Shown: piece by piece, positions 34,114 to 46,127 of the stretch | Layout of the letters: each line of letters starts with the position of its first letter | Numbering within the stretch: position 1 is the first letter of the stretch | Source: Micropterix aruncella | Taxonomy: Eukaryota; Arthropoda; Insecta; Lepidoptera; Micropterigidae | DNA length: 64,000 nucleotides | Direction: 5' to 3' | NCBI GenBank assembly: GCA_944548615.1 | Contig: OX155963.1 | Span: 17,698,075 to 17,762,074, forward strand | Notes under the pieces: generated by a model | Told to the model about the DNA's origin: nothing | What the model saw: the letters and a program-made list of their open reading frames with translations, nothing else | Database searches by the model: none | Made by a program: the position numbers and the translations under genes

Positions 34114-36500
34114 TGACTAACATATTGAGTTGTCAACTACAACGGGCGAGCCCGTCACCACAGGACGTTTTAACGATTAGTCGTTCTATCGACCTGCAGT
34201 GAGCGTAGAAGACTTTGGACATAACAATTCGGACTGATTCTGCGCATAAGTAAACCTTTTGCCAGAGGCAACACCATTAAAATACTCTACAATGCATTTG
34301 TTCGTAGTGTCCTAGAATTCGGAAGTGTAGTTTGGAGTCCCCAGTATGCTGTTCACGTAGATAGGATTGAGAGGGTACAAAAGAAATGTTTAAAATCATT
34401 GGACTTTCGGACAGGTAGCCTCTGCACCGATTACGCAGAGAGAGTAACAACACACAAAATGCATTTTCTGTATTCAAGACGAAAATTCTTAGACAGCATT
34501 TTCTTATATAAAATTATTCATAACCACATCAACTCTGCACCCCTTTTGGAAAAAATTCTTTTTAAAATCCCGCGGTCTTCCTCCTCACGTTCAAAAGATA
34601 CTTTCTATATTCCCTCTTTTCATTCAAACTACGCAAAAAATACCTTCTTCACCCTTCAGGCCTCGGCCCCTCAGCCGATTGACAAGTTGATGTCCCAAAA
34701 ATTTTTAGTAAAAATTAGTAAAAACATTGAATTATGACACTGTCTCACCAAAAACATTAATTACCGCCAAACCACTGTACCCATAATTAAAATGAAACAT
34801 ATTAACATAATAAAACATAATAAAATAAAACAAATTAAATTAAAATTAAATTAAAACGGGCCAGTCACGCTGAATCAGTTTGTGGCCGATATCGGCCAAT
34901 CGGGGCTTGAGGGGTTCAGACGCTCTTGCACGTGTTATAATGAAGTTTTGAACGACATAGATATATTCTCAGTGTCATTAATTACTTTTAGGAAACAATT
35001 GAGTGATTTGTTGTTGCATTAGTTTTAGTTTACAGCCAATAATTTAGGTACTCGTACTAAATGAAAACAGTTCGATCCGACTAGACATTTACATTGTTGT
35101 GGCTACATTTACAAGTTTTGTTAAAATTAATGGTAATATAGGTCTATTTGTTTAAGTGTATTTGTAAAAACATTTGTTTATGACTGTTTTTTACCTAAAT
35201 AAAAAAAAAAAAAAAAAACAACAATCCGACGTCTAGCTACGCCACAACCCGTAAGAGTCCAACGCCTTACCGCGAGATAGCCATGAATACACCCGGCGGC
35301 TCGAGACACTCGCGCCCTTACTTCCAATTGTGACCAGATTTCTCCGGTCTCTCGATTGGTTCCTAGTTCGAGGTCGCTTGCGCGGTCCTCTCCCTTACGA
35401 AGCGGTGAAACGGTGTATACCGAATATATCGCGGACCAAGGCGTCCTTTGCCCAGCTCTGAACCGGGATCGGATGGCCAATGGTCATTTCAAGAGCAGTC
35501 GCCGTAAGGTACGCAACCACCCCCGCTCTATAGGAAACAATACAGTTTCCAGACTCCCCCGACTGTTAGTCGGAGTGCACAATCGATTGGCTTGCGCCGC
35601 ACGGTGGGCAGACCGTCCAGGAGCGCCAGAGGTTTGATTCTCAGGGGAAACTGATTCCAGAGTCCTACCTAGGTTCGCACCCCGTGCGTGGAGGCCGTCG
35701 GATGGGTGTTGACCCGTGAGTGTGACCGACCCTGAACACATGGGTCATCGTGGCCAACTCATCATGGGCCCGTTAGCTCCCTGGGCCCGTTAGCTCCCAA
35801 CACTCTGACTAACATATTGAGATGTCAACCACAACGGGCGAACCCATCACCGCAGGACGTTTTAACGATTCATCGTTCTATCGACCGTGCAGTGAGCGTA
35901 GAAGACTTTGGACATTACAAATCCGACGTCTAGCTACGCCACAACCCGCAAGAAGCCAACGCCTTTACCGCGAGATAGCCAGTATGTTACCTGGCGGGCC
36001 GACACTCGCGCCCTTGCTTCCAATTGTGACCAGATTTCTCCGGTCTCTCGATTGGTTCCGAGTTCGAGGTCGCTTGCGCGGTCCTCTCCCTTACGAAGCG
36101 GTGAAACGGTGTGCACCGAATCTATCGCGGACCAAGGCGTCCTTTGCCCGACTCTGAACCGGGATCGGATGGCCAATGGTCATTTCAAGAGCAGTCGCCG
36201 TAAGGTAGGCAACCACCCCCGCTCTATAGGAAACAATACAGTTCCCAGACTTCCCCGACTGTTAGTCGGAGAGCACAATCGATTGGCTTTCGCCGCTCGG
36301 TGCGCAGACCGTCCAGGAGCGCCAGAGGTTTGATTCCCAGGGGAGACTGGTTGATCCAGTGTCCTACCCAGGTTTGCACCCCATGCGTGGAGGCCATCGG
36401 ATGGGTGTTGACCCGTGAGTGTGACCGACCCTGAACACATGGGTCATCGTGGCCACCTCATCATGGGCCCGTTAGCTCCCTATGGGCCCGTTAGCTCCCG
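34114..36500 (+). repeat. GC-rich repeat family F, tandem array with ~696-bp period
   Basis: A first unit (34114-34239 resuming at about 35221) and a second unit (from about 35816) are direct tandem copies; the phrase TCCTCTCCCTTACGAAGCGG recurs 696 bp apart. Units share TCTGACTAACATATTGAG, GGATCGGATGGCCAATGGTC, GCAGTCGCCGTAAGGT and TGGGTGTTGACCCGTGAGTG. No protein motif is convincing in the long GC-driven ORFs. Classification open: satellite-like array, LTR derivative or chimera. Confidence 0.75.
34240..35215 (+). mobile_element. 5'-truncated LINE inside repeat F, poly(A)-tailed
   Basis: It encodes the post-catalytic region of an RT (NTIKILYNAFVRSVLEFGSV, VVWSPQYAVHVDRIERVQK, then RRKFLDSIFLYKIIHNHINS) to a stop at 34735-34737, a 3' UTR and an A-run at about 35199-35217. 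It interrupts the phrase GGACATTACAA/ATCCGACGTC that is intact at about 35908-35925, proving it is an insertion; AACAA at both borders may be the target duplication. Jockey/I-like by motif. Confidence 0.8.
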
Positions 36501-36504
36501 AACT

Positions 36505-36965
36505 CTGACTAACAGTCGGGGGAGTCTGGAAGTAGTACTGTTTCCTATAGAGCGGGGGTGGTTGCGGACCTTACGGCGACTGCTCTTGAAACGACCATCA
36601 GCTACCCGATCCTGGGTGAACAGCCGGGCAAAGGATGCTGTGGTCCGCGATAGATTCGGTAAACACCGTTTCACCGCTTCGTAAGGGAGAGGACCGCGCA
36701 AGCGACCTCGAACTCGTAACCAATCGAGAGACTGGAGTAATCTGGTCACAATTGGAAGTAAAGGTGTGAGTGTAGGCCCGCCCGGTAACACTCCTGGCTA
36801 TCCCGCGGTTAAGGCGTTCGCCTCTTACGGGCTTGTGACGTAGCTAGATGGTGGACTGTTTTGTCCTCAAGTCTTCTACGCTCACTCCAGGGAGATAGAA
36901 CGACTAATCGTTAAAACTTCCTGAGGTGACGGGCTCGCCCGCTGTAGTCGACAACCCAAGTTGTG
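36505..36965 (-). repeat. GC-rich repeat family F, inverted unit at the right end of the array
   Basis: Reverse complement of the central and left portions of a unit: ACAGTCGGGGGAGTCTGG, AGAGCGGGGGTGGTTGCG, CTTCGTAAGGGAGAGGACCG, then GTCGACAACCC at the end. Terminal 42 bp reappear exactly at 47026-47067. Confidence 0.75.
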
Positions 36966-37049
36966 CACGGAACTGCCAGTACATCGAAAGAAGTTAGTAC
37001 CACAACTTGGTACCATAAATTACCATCACGAGAAATGTGAAAAGAATCG

Positions 37050-37300
37050 ACTTTTGGCTACAAAATTACTGGCGAAATTGTGCAAAGCACTGAGATAGTG
37101 CGAGACCTCGGAGTGTTTTAATGGAGCAGTAACTCCTGTTCGATCAGCAAATAGATGCGATGGTGTTGAAGGCATTGAGGCGCGTCTCCTAGAGTTTATT
37201 ATCGCATCTCTAAAAACTGTATATTTTGCTTATGTCTGTATCATTCTGAAATTTGCCTAGACCATTTGAAGTTCTTAATACCAGACATACAAAAAATAAT
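37050..37300 (+). pseudogene. Degenerate LINE RT C-terminal fragment
   Basis: Plus strand reads ITGEIVQSTEIVRDLGVF, then a stop-interrupted stretch including an HSEICLDHLKFLIP segment, comparable to the 'KDLGV' region after the RT active site. Very decayed; weak support. Confidence 0.35.
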
Positions 37301-37504
37301 TCATTCAAGTATTTTATAATAATTTGTCTTTTCGTAACTGCATAACTTTGAATTCTTATCGAGACAAATAGACTATTTTAAAACTGACAGCTTAAAATTA
37401 AGACGTAAATGGGCAGATATGATTTTTTGGATAAGATTATAAATAATAAAAATGACGGTTCCTACTGGATGGAAAAACTAAATTTCAGAGCACCTACACG
37501 ATAC

Positions 37505-37800
37505 ACGATCTGGCGGCATAGTGGTTAGGTTGCCTGCTCTTATATTGTAAGGTCTCGGGTTCGATTCCCGGCTGGGTCTCCGTTAATCTCTGTTGGGATA
37601 ACATTAACGGAATTGAATTTCAATTCTGTCGATCGAATGCAATAACAAGATACACGCGTTACACGCAAACAAACATACCAACACTTTATAGTATGGTTGG
37701 TTGTAAAAGATTGCCATAAACCCGCTCATTGTGAATGTTCACAATAATGAGTAGAAACATACAAGAACGACCAACTTGTTCTCTGTGCCTAAAACAAATA
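37505..37800 (+). mobile_element. tRNA-derived SINE, copy 2
   Basis: Plus strand: box A region GGCATAGTGGTTAGG (about 37514-37528), box B GGTTCGATTCC (37558-37568), then the body with CAATTCTGTCGATCGAATGC, AATAACAAGATAC, TATGGTTGGTTGTAAAAGAT and AATGAGTAGAAACAT. Collinear with copy 1 across about 280 bp. Ends with an ACAAATTCAAATTT stretch. Confidence 0.75.
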
Positions 37801-38334
37801 CAAATTCAAATTTTCAAGCTCTCAAGATGTTCCTTTAATATCGGTAACAGATAAAAATCACTAGAAGCAAAGTCCAGTGACTATGGAGGACATTTCAGTA
37901 CTGCAATTACAATTACAATTACAATTTAGTTCTGCTCCAGTAGGTAGGCTGTCCTACACTTGGACGAGTCTTTGCCTCTAAAATTTTAAATAATGTAATT
38001 AATTAAAGAATATTAACTATCATGATATAGTTGTGGCAATATAAATTAATTTTAGTAAATTATAATTGGTTTGAAAACCATTGATAAATAGAAAATAATT
38101 TAATAATCAAAATTGCTGATCAAAAAAAGAGCTCAATGTCTGTAGTAATAATTATCAAGGCTAATTATTATAATTATCAAGGAATATGATGGTCATGAAA
38201 ATAGATAAGGGTATACTAAAAATATCTACATTTAAATTAATTGTCAAATCTAGCAATATAGCCGTCGTCGATAAAAATAACAATAAAAATTACGCTCTTT
38301 GGCAAAGTTGATTATCATGAATTTTCCGTTATTT
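37801..38334. other. Unassigned AT-rich stretch
   Basis: A short ACAATT tandem at about 37907-37926; no gene recognised. Confidence 0.4.
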
Positions 38335-40330
38335 TATATTAGGATGCTCTTGGAATAAGAATTCAGCATTATCCAAATCTCCTAAGTCATATACTGGATT
38401 CTTGACTACGCCATTAAATAAGATTTTTTTGAATTGGTTCTCTCCAAGACTTCTGATATGCGTTGGGACCTTGTTATAATAACACAGGCTTTGGTGAAGC
38501 AAACTGTTGCGCACTTTACTAAGCCTGTGCCAATTTAGATGTAGATCAAATTTATTTCTTGTATTGTGTTGATGGAAATCGCTATTCGCCGGGACATCCG
38601 ATATGTGCTTACGAGCGAACATAATATTTTGTTGGATATAGCACGAGTACATCGTCATGATTCCCGACTCGATGAAAAACGGCTCACACGAAGTTCTTGC
38701 GAGAAGCTCTGTAAAGACTGCGTAAAGCCCTTTTCTGAAGGATAAGAATCCTCTTCGAATTTGCTGCCATTCCCCAAAACATTAGGGCATATGTCATCAA
38801 AGAATGAAAATAAGCAAAATATACAGATTTAGCAGCCTCAAAGCCGCATAATTTCTAATCTTTTTTATTGCGTAAACAGCCCTACACAGCTTTTTACTAA
38901 GCTCTTCTAAGTGATCGGACCATTGCAATTTTTGGTCGATCTGCAAACCTAGAAATTTAGTGAAGAGACATTTTCCAATTCGTCTGTTCCAAAGAAAAAG
39001 GATATATTATTAGAGTCGGACGGCCGTAAAAAAACACACTGTTTTAGATTCTGAATCATTCAACGAGAGTTTATTAACTTGGAACCAGACAGCAAGTCTA
39101 TTTATCGTTTCATTCATCCTTATTTCAAGCTCGTCTCTATTTTCATCGCTAAAAAGAAGGGATATGTCATCGGCGAATAGGATAATCTCATCATCCACTG
39201 ACCTAATGCAATCAGGGATGTCGTTTATATAAACCAGAAAAAGAAAGGGGCCGAGTATAGAGCCTTGAGGGACACCTTTGGAGATACTTTGTGGGGTACT
39301 TTTGCTACTTCCCACTTGTGTAATCTGGGTACGACCTTGTAACTAGGACTGTATGAGCGCTAGTTCCCTATTCCTAATCCCGTAGTGTTCTAGTTTCTCT
39401 AGTAGAACTGAATGTTCTACACAATCAAAAGCCTTAGAGAGATCACAGAAAATGCCAACTGTTTTTTTTGCTATTTTCATGGCTTAGTAGTGTTTTATTT
39501 ATGAGCTTAGCAATGTCCTTTTGGGTTTAAAGATTTTTTTGGAAACCAAATTGCTGAGAATATTATTTTCTGAAAAGAAATTGGTCAATCTCGTGAAAAT
39601 ATTTTTTTCAGGAATCTTGCTAAAAACTGGCAAAAGCGATATAGGGCGATAATAAGTCATGTTGTCACAACATCCCTTTTTGTAAATAGGTATCACTTTT
39701 GCCAGTTTCAATTCCGTGGGAAAGAATCCATATTCCGAACAATGATTAAAAATAACCGACAATTCGTCTGCGATGCTAGTGACAGAACTTTTAAGGATTT
39801 TTGTGGAGATATTCCACAGATCAGTTGAATTTTTACATTTTATATCTTTGGCAAATTTGACTATTTCCTCGGAAGTGGTAGGAGAAAACCCTAATGATAT
39901 TGGGTTTCTATTGCAATAGCTATAAAGTAAGCTTAAAGCTGTGCAGTGTGCTGTATTTAAATTACTTAAATTTCTAGGTACGTTAACAAAATAATCATTA
40001 AAGTGTTCTGCGACTGTACCCGCATCGTCTATATGCTCACCATATACTGTGAGATGCAATCCGGTATTTACTGGCATACTGCGCCCACGTTCTTTCTTGG
40101 TGATATTCCAGGCTGCCCTAATTTTGTTATCAGAATTATCAATACTATTTTTTTAAGTATTTTTGCTTGGCTTCCTTAATAATAACAGTCATTGCAACTC
40201 GGCGAAACAAAACCATTTTGCAAGTTGGCCTCTTTGTCTTTCACGTTCTTCAAAAAAAGACAAATACAGCCACCGATTTGCCGATTTTATAATGGATTTG
40301 CGATTTTTTAAAGAGGCAATTTAGTTTTTA
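38335..40330 (-). pseudogene. Jockey-like LINE, most of the RT domain
   Basis: Minus strand in order: HFNDYFVNVPRNL, FSPTTSEEIVKFA, KVIPIYKKGCCDNMTYYRPI and SLLPVFSKIPEK (39499-40077); GVPQGSILGPFLFLVYIND and the catalytic ILFADDISLLF (FADD about 39166-39177); then a QHNTRNKFDLHLNWHRLSK tail near 38600. Frame breaks occur at about 39490, 39330 and 39000 with a gap before the tail, so it is inactive, although the FADD motif is preserved. The 5' end fades near 40330; endonuclease is absent. Confidence 0.85.
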
Positions 40331-40508
40331 GCCAGCATTTTACTACAACGTTAAAATAATTTTATGTATTATTAGAGCACTGTACACCCTAGAACCTGTT
40401 CGTCTCAGTTGGATGACAGAATTAAATAAGCCATGAGCATTAACGAGCGATAGAAAGACAAATACATAACTGGATTTGAAAAAGGGCGTTGCAATTAAAT
40501 TAATGGAA

Positions 40509-40908
40509 TTATTGCAGTATAGGAACCTTTCTCAAAAATCGGAAAAATAAAGAAATACTACTACTAGATTCGATAATTCTAATGCTACATGTGAAATAAA
40601 AAAGCTTCGGAAGCGTAAAATTTAAAAACCAAATTTACATAAAAAAAAAGAGTTTTTTTAAACTCAGTTTTAAGGTTGTTTATAAAAAACTAATCTAACC
40701 TACCTCCAAATAGGTGTTTATGTATTATATTAAAAAACTAACCTAACCTACCTAAATGTATGGGTTCGGGGCTTCTTTGAACGCCTATATATCTCGCTTA
40801 TTTCTTGAGACCGAATATAGATTATTGCAGATTCGCGCGGTGAATATAGTCTAGTGATGTTAAAAAATCAACAATCTAGAAGAGGTTCCTATACTGCAAT
40901 AATACCAA
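40509..40908. mobile_element. MITE family E, copy 2
   Basis: About 400 bp bounded by perfect 20-bp inverted repeats ATTATTGCAGTATAGGAACC. The interior matches 25275-25668. No transposase. Target duplication not resolved by eye. Confidence 0.8.
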
Positions 40909-41019
40909 ATTAATTTTAATTTGACCGTAATTATCTAAGATCCAAGTGAACAATGCGAAAAAAAGGCAATTACGTTGGTAAAGGCTTAATACTTAGGTAA
41001 AAGATGGAATTGTACATAC

Positions 41020-41400
41020 CGATAACGATAGTTCCTCCTCGTCTGGCGGAGCAGCTGCGTTGCCGAAACAACAAACGATAGAGTCCGCGACGGCAGACCA
41101 ACTAAAGTCCCTCCCGGCTTGTAATGACTACAATGAGGGGATTGCATTCGATCCATTATAGTAGCACGCGCCTGCAGCCCCCCATCCGAAAATAGACCTT
41201 AACGACCAGGAGCGAGGGGCGAAAGCGGCGCACCACTCCGCCGGCGGGGGTGAACGGCGAACACTATGGACAATTGGACGGATAAATTTAGACGCAAGGG
41301 GTCCTGTTTTATAAATAGTGGCTTGTATGCAGATGTGAACGCTAAACGGGTGTCGTGCGTAGGTTTTTTTTTCTGATAAAGGGGCGACTTATGGTGCACT
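41020..41400 (-). promoter_or_regulatory. GC-rich promoter/first-exon candidate (minus strand)
   Basis: A CpG-rich block (41080-41290) in AT-rich flanks ends on the minus strand in TTATCG|GTATGTAC, a strong splice donor (exon end 41020). A TATTTATAAAA-like element lies near 41310-41320 upstream on that strand. No long conserved ORF, so it would be a non-coding first exon. It may belong to the gene with the exon at 33519-33758; that link is inference. Confidence 0.35.
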
Positions 41401-41529
41401 GATTAAAATATGTCACACGAATGGACGAATAGATATGCATTTTCAATTATTGTATTCTCAGAAAACGCAAGATTATTTTATTAGTAGATAGAATAGGACA
41501 AATGAATGATGATGATGAACCCTTTACTG

Positions 41530-41640
41530 GGGGGGGGGGGGGCGGACGTTTTGACGGACGGCAAAAGCCCCCCACCCCCGTTAGCGCAGCTTCCATTAAA
41601 AAAAACTATTATATTTAATTGAGGGGGGGGGGGGTAAACT
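41530..41640 (-). repeat. G-run-flanked repeat fragment
   Basis: Two runs of 12-14 G (about 41530-41543 and 41623-41633) flank a short segment; the left side carries ATGATGATGA, so it may be a LINE or MITE relic whose homopolymers have expanded. A similar G-run element lies at 44418-44700. Confidence 0.4.
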
Positions 41641-41965
41641 CTTAAATCCGGGAAAATATACATTCTACTTTAAAATATTTGTTTTTTTCGCATATAAACA
41701 CGAAGTTTTATTTTTTCGTTCTATACCCTCTTAAAAGTATATATTAAATTTGTTAAACGTTATGTATCAATTTGTTTAAAAGTTTATTAAGAGGCGAGAT
41801 TAGGACAGTACCGTTTTTAACACGCTTTTATTAGGTCGACCTGTATGTAACTGAGTAATGGAATCTAAGGTAACTAATTTAACCATCTTCCAAGATCGTA
41901 GCATCATGAAAATTGGCAGCTGTATGTATGTCTGATGACAATACAATAATATGGAACTGTCGAAC

Positions 41966-42185
41966 TGATCTGATGATGGAGTCGGAAGATATGAACTGGA
42001 ACTTCATGATGGAACATCGTATCATAGCTGTGTTTGAACTTGTTAGAAAAAGTCTTGGAATGAACCACGATTAGGTTTCAAGGTCTGATGATGAAGCCGA
42101 AAGATAGGCACTGGTATTCCATGATGGAATATCGTATCATAGCCGTGTGTATGTTAATATCGTATCATAGCCCAAAAGCGTGTTT
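41966..42185. repeat. Tandem duplication containing CATCGTATCATAGC
   Basis: Two units with TCTGATGATGGAGTCGGAAG / TCTGATGATGAAGCCGAAAG, ACTGGAACTTCATGATGG and ATCGTATCATAGC, spaced about 118 bp, plus a partial third copy at about 42158-42172. Confidence 0.65.
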
Positions 42186-42304
42186 TTAGTTTTTTTTTTA
42201 AACTATCAATTTATTAGTTCACGAAGAAGCGCAATCGGGCTTTAGTCACTATATTATTTCAGTTTATTTAAAAAATCTTTCTTTAAATTATTATTTCTCT
42301 TTAT

Positions 42305-43345
42305 ATTGGGTCCTTACCTATGTAATTGCTGTTTTTTCCACACTGGCCACGTTGAACTTGGATAACTTGGGTTTGATTTGGAATTTCTAAATCAAATGCG
42401 CGACTAGACAATGATAGAGGGGGGGGGCATAATCAGCTATCTATTTCTATTCAGCTTTACTCACAGTCCACCTTCGTACTTCCGTGGTCCACCTTCGTAC
42501 TTCCCACAGTCCACCTTCGTACTTCGTACTTCGTACTTCTTGTATGCCTCTGCTTACCAATGAATCCCAGCTAGCTCACCATTTTCCCTGGCGATAAAAA
42601 TAACGGAATTGCATTTTAATTCTGTCGATCGAATGCAATAACAAGATACCTACACTATACACTTTGAACTTGGATAACTTAGGTTTGAGGTGGAATTTCA
42701 CATTCAAATAAATTTTAATTCAAGGCCATGTTATCCTTTTTTAAGAATCAGCTGTTTATTTGTCTTTCCGTTGTTTGGTTTTGCTTAAATGTTTTCCGTT
42801 TGTGCAAACATGGTAAAGTTTAGAAATTTGCATTATTTTCAAATATGAGATCCTGTGCCGGTGTTTTCTATTACAGCTTGCAGGCTGGCTATACAGTAAC
42901 CGTAATGACTGCAAACAATGATGGATAAACTCGTGATTAAATAACCGAGCCTGGTCAATCGCTCATCGCCACTGCTTCTGCATGACAACGTATAACCACA
43001 GATTTCACTGTAAACAGTCGCAAAGTTGCAGAAGTTGCGGTTGGAGAGTTTTGGTCACCCCACCGTACTTGCCAGACCTTGTTCAATAGAGTTTCATTTT
43101 TCAGAATTTTGATAACTTTTTACAAGAGAAAAAAATCAACTTTGAAGCTTCGGTGGAAAACGCCTTCAAAGCATTCATTGGTTCCTGTCCACCGGAGTTT
43201 TACAGCAGACGAATTAAGCATCTCCCATGACAAAATGACAAAACCGCATAGATAATAGGGTCAATATTCCTATTCATTAAATACATATTTTCATACAAAG
43301 GTTTCGGCCTTAAATTTTCTTTATAGAACTGCAACTCCATAGGTA
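42305..43345 (+). mobile_element. Mariner-like element, second copy, with SINE-containing insert
   Basis: Left end GGGTCCTTACCTATGTAATT and the inverse of the right end (GGGTACCTATGGAGTTGCAG) are mariner-like inverted termini. 43055-43265 encodes a decayed mariner C-terminus (PPYLPDLVQ, then FEASVENAFKAFIGSCPPEF and RRIKHLP). It is the opposite-orientation relative of 9690-11650, including the GAGCCTGGTCAATCGCTCATC segment. About 42405-42660 is an insert containing SINE body and bordered by repeated TTGAACTTGGATAACTT. Non-functional. Confidence 0.7.
42560..42655 (+). mobile_element. SINE body fragment, copy 4
   Basis: GAATCCCAGCTAGCTCACC, GGCGATAAAAATAACGG, AATTGCATTTTAATTCTGTC and AATAACAAGATAC, as at 11655-11770 but inverted. 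Box A is missing. Confidence 0.65.
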
Positions 43346-44417
43346 CCCTTAGGACACAATACCTACTTATACCTATGTTTCTATTTTTTTAAATATTTAA
43401 TTATCTAATAAGGTGTTTAATGTCAGCAGTAATACAATTTAAAAGGTATGTACTCTAACTATTTTGAAATCTATATAAAATTTTATTATATCTAATGTTC
43501 AGTGGTATGCTGTTGGAAAATTTGAGCTAATAAAGAGTAGCTGGATTAGCCAAAAGCGGATCTCCTGTGATGTACATATTACAAAATTAGTTTGGTTGTC
43601 TGGCTATACATATTGGCGTCAGTCACATCGAACGAAATCAAAAATCTATTATATTCAGTTACTTATGTAAATTATGAAGGATTTGGCGAACATATTATTT
43701 ACAAAAGTGATTGTAAAACAAAGCCCAATAGTTTAGCAGTATTCAACTATTCGGCCAAATACTGTGTTCCCACATTCGCCGAACAATCTGAATATTCTAG
43801 TTTTGAGATAAACGCATTTTTAGTTTAACTTGAGTTTTTAACTTGAGTTTTAACTATTACATATTTTATTTTAAATTCAAATCACAATTTTTAACATACA
43901 AAACATTCATGTTCTTGCTTTGTTTCAGAATCAGAAAAAATCGGGAAATCACCCACTGTTCCGTTAAAATTTAGCCTAAATAATCAACTTAGTGAGGTGG
44001 ATTGTCACATGATTAATTTAATACAACAGTGGGGTGTGTTTCAAATTTCATAAATAACTCAGTGTTTCCTTTCACCTTCCGCAATTCTTTTAATGCAATA
44101 GTGGGTTGTGTTTAAAATTGTATAAATAACTTGGTGTTGCATTTTTTTTTATATACAAGTTGATATTGAAATGATAAAGTCGTTTCTATTAACCCAGTGC
44201 TGCCTAACATTTAACACTGAGTCACCGTGATAAATAAGATGGCTTTTTTTGGAAACCCACTGTTGTCCTGGATAGATTTCGAATTACTCGACATTTCTAT
44301 AAACTCAAAATCGTCTTTTGGGCAGATAACCCATTGTCGCTTTTATTCAACTATCGATATACCTATGGATAAGGAAAAAGATAGTCTACTTTGTTCTCAA
44401 TTTCTCTCTAATACTTA
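43346..44417. other. Unassigned stretch
   Basis: No supported gene. A 78-codon open frame at 43592-43828 begins with TTG and shows no known motif. Confidence 0.4.
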
Positions 44418-44700
44418 TAAGGACGTATCCAGAGTGGGGGGAGGAGGGGGGGGGGGGGGGGAGAGGGGACCCCCCCCGTTTTTTTAAAGGTAAAAATACA
44501 GTCGAGAAAAAATGACAATCAGGAAGAATCCTCGACTTATGTACGTAGGTGTCAAGCACGTATACAGGTGGAGGGGTTGGAGAGGGGTAGTTAAGATTTA
44601 ACATTGGACGGGCAAATTCAAGTTTGGTAGGTACCGCGCGTTATTTTAATAAATGCCCCCCTCTCACACCCCGAAACTGGTCTGGATACGTGCTTGAATA
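44418..44700. mobile_element. ~280-bp MITE with GGACGTATCCAGA-type termini and a long G-run
   Basis: Left AAGGACGTATCCAGAGTGGG and right the inverse of CAAGCACGTATCCAGACCAG form an inverted pair. A G-run of about 18 is followed by a C-run near 44445-44480. No ORF. Confidence 0.6.
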
Positions 44701-45257
44701 CGTACGCATTTTTAATTTCTATAGCTCTGTGAACCAATAACAATAATTGTATTGCTGTGAAACTAACTTATATTTAACAATGTGAACAAATACACGAAAT
44801 CCATCTTTCGGCGATAATCTAAACTACGCTAAGACGAAACAAAACGAAAAAATAAGCTTCAAATAATGCTAAAATCTATCAGGAGATGGCAGTAGTAACT
44901 AAATTTATACATGGGTAATAAATATTATTTCCTACATTATTACGCTTTGTATGTATGTATGTAAATCGAAAATAAATCAAGGAAAGCACTAAACATTATT
45001 TTAATATTAATAAGATTGGAATGACTAAAATCATTGGTTGACATTAAAATTACTAATGTTAAAACTACAAACAGTCTTGTATTTATGAAATACTTAAATA
45101 TATTTTCAGTACATTCATATTTTAAGGATACTGTCGTATTTATAATACTATTATTTTATATTATTACATAATATGACATTCCTGAGGTTTCCATGGCAAC
45201 AGCTACTCTTAACCTAAGTAGTAGTTTCAGGAAATCGTACGAATTCCATGCTAGCTT
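44701..45257. other. Unassigned stretch, includes 3' flank of the exon at 45258
   Basis: A short GTAT run at about 44948-44962 and AT-rich sequence; no polyadenylation site can be fixed by eye. Confidence 0.4.
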
Positions 45258-45392
45258 TTAAGCTTCAATCGGGTAGAGGTCTTCATTTTCCATGTAGAAA
45301 TAATACACGAGGAATATAAAGCCTAGCGCTCCTAAGCTAGCGGTGAATTGGAGAAAATCGATTCTGTGCATTTTTGATGTCTTTGGACCGCC
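45258..45392 (-). CDS. Terminal exon encoding a single membrane-spanning tail
   Basis: A near-ideal acceptor (a T-run followed by GCAG) precedes 45392, and the exon is open for 44 codons to TAA at 45258-45260. It encodes GGPKTSKMHRIDFLQF, a hydrophobic span of about 20 residues (TASLGALGFIFLVYYFYM) and an acidic end ENEDLYPIEA. The pattern (basic side, one helix, short acidic tail) fits a small mitochondrial inner-membrane subunit or another single-pass protein; I do not recognise the family. Missed by length filters because the exon alone is short. Confidence 0.55.
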   Translation of the reverse strand, partial: GGPKTSKMHRIDFLQFTASLGALGFIFLVYYFYMENEDLYPIEA

Positions 45393-45782
45393 CTGCAAAA
45401 AAAAAACAGAAACCAATCACAACACAACAAATCACAATCTGAAGTAATTTTAAAATATCTTACGAAATACTGGATGCTGGCTTATTATATTATATATTTT
45501 TGCCAAATGGGCAAAAAACTGCATTCGATTTTTAGTGTCAATACTCACAAATATGTTTTCTGCCCTTCATGGTGCTTGATATTACGTGTTTTTATCGACG
45601 AAGTCACTCTAAATTATCTCCAAATCACTGATAAGTTTGACGCCTGTAAAAGATAAATTGACAATATTTTTAAAGAATCCTATGGAAAATTTCTAGTTTA
45701 TTTGTCTATCTCGATAAGAGAGTAGGTCTTATTCATGCAGTGTAAACCCAGCTAGATTGTTATGCATACGATGTTATTCCTT
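45393..45782. other. Unassigned stretch
   Basis: Presumed intron upstream of the 45258-45392 exon; nothing recognised. Confidence 0.4.
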
Positions 45783-46125
45783 TTATTACCGACTGCCCAA
45801 CAAAATAGGAGTGTAATGTGTTCAGTGTTTGTCTATGTATGTTTTACGTTTATTTAATTCACTATAACTTCTAAACACTCTAACCGATTTTGAAGTATGT
45901 GGTATTGTTAGAACTGTCATGTCATCCCGAGTGTCATGGGTACCTTAATTGTCAAAATATTAGGTCAATACTTGTCTGCATGTCCGAATCTCCAAATGTC
46001 AATAAATTAACATAAATATATCGTTTTTAGTGTACGATGAAAATTCTGATAGAGTAGGTACATTCCGAAAATATATATGAACCTATATGGATAAATACAT
46101 AAACCACAAATATTTCATTAAAAAA
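45783..46125 (+). repeat. Repeat family C, third copy
   Basis: Matches the arms of the inverted repeat at 16310-17830: GACTGCCCAACAAAA, GGAGTGTAATGTGTTCAG, ATAACTTCTAAACACTC, CCGAGTGTCATGGG, CAATAAATTAACA, CATAAACCACAAATATTTCA. Confidence 0.65.
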
Positions 46126-46127
46126 AC

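Noticed and set aside
35178..36791. Several 80-141 aa ORFs on both strands
   Set aside because: GC-driven open frames in repeat family F; they shift frame between units and have no recognised domain.
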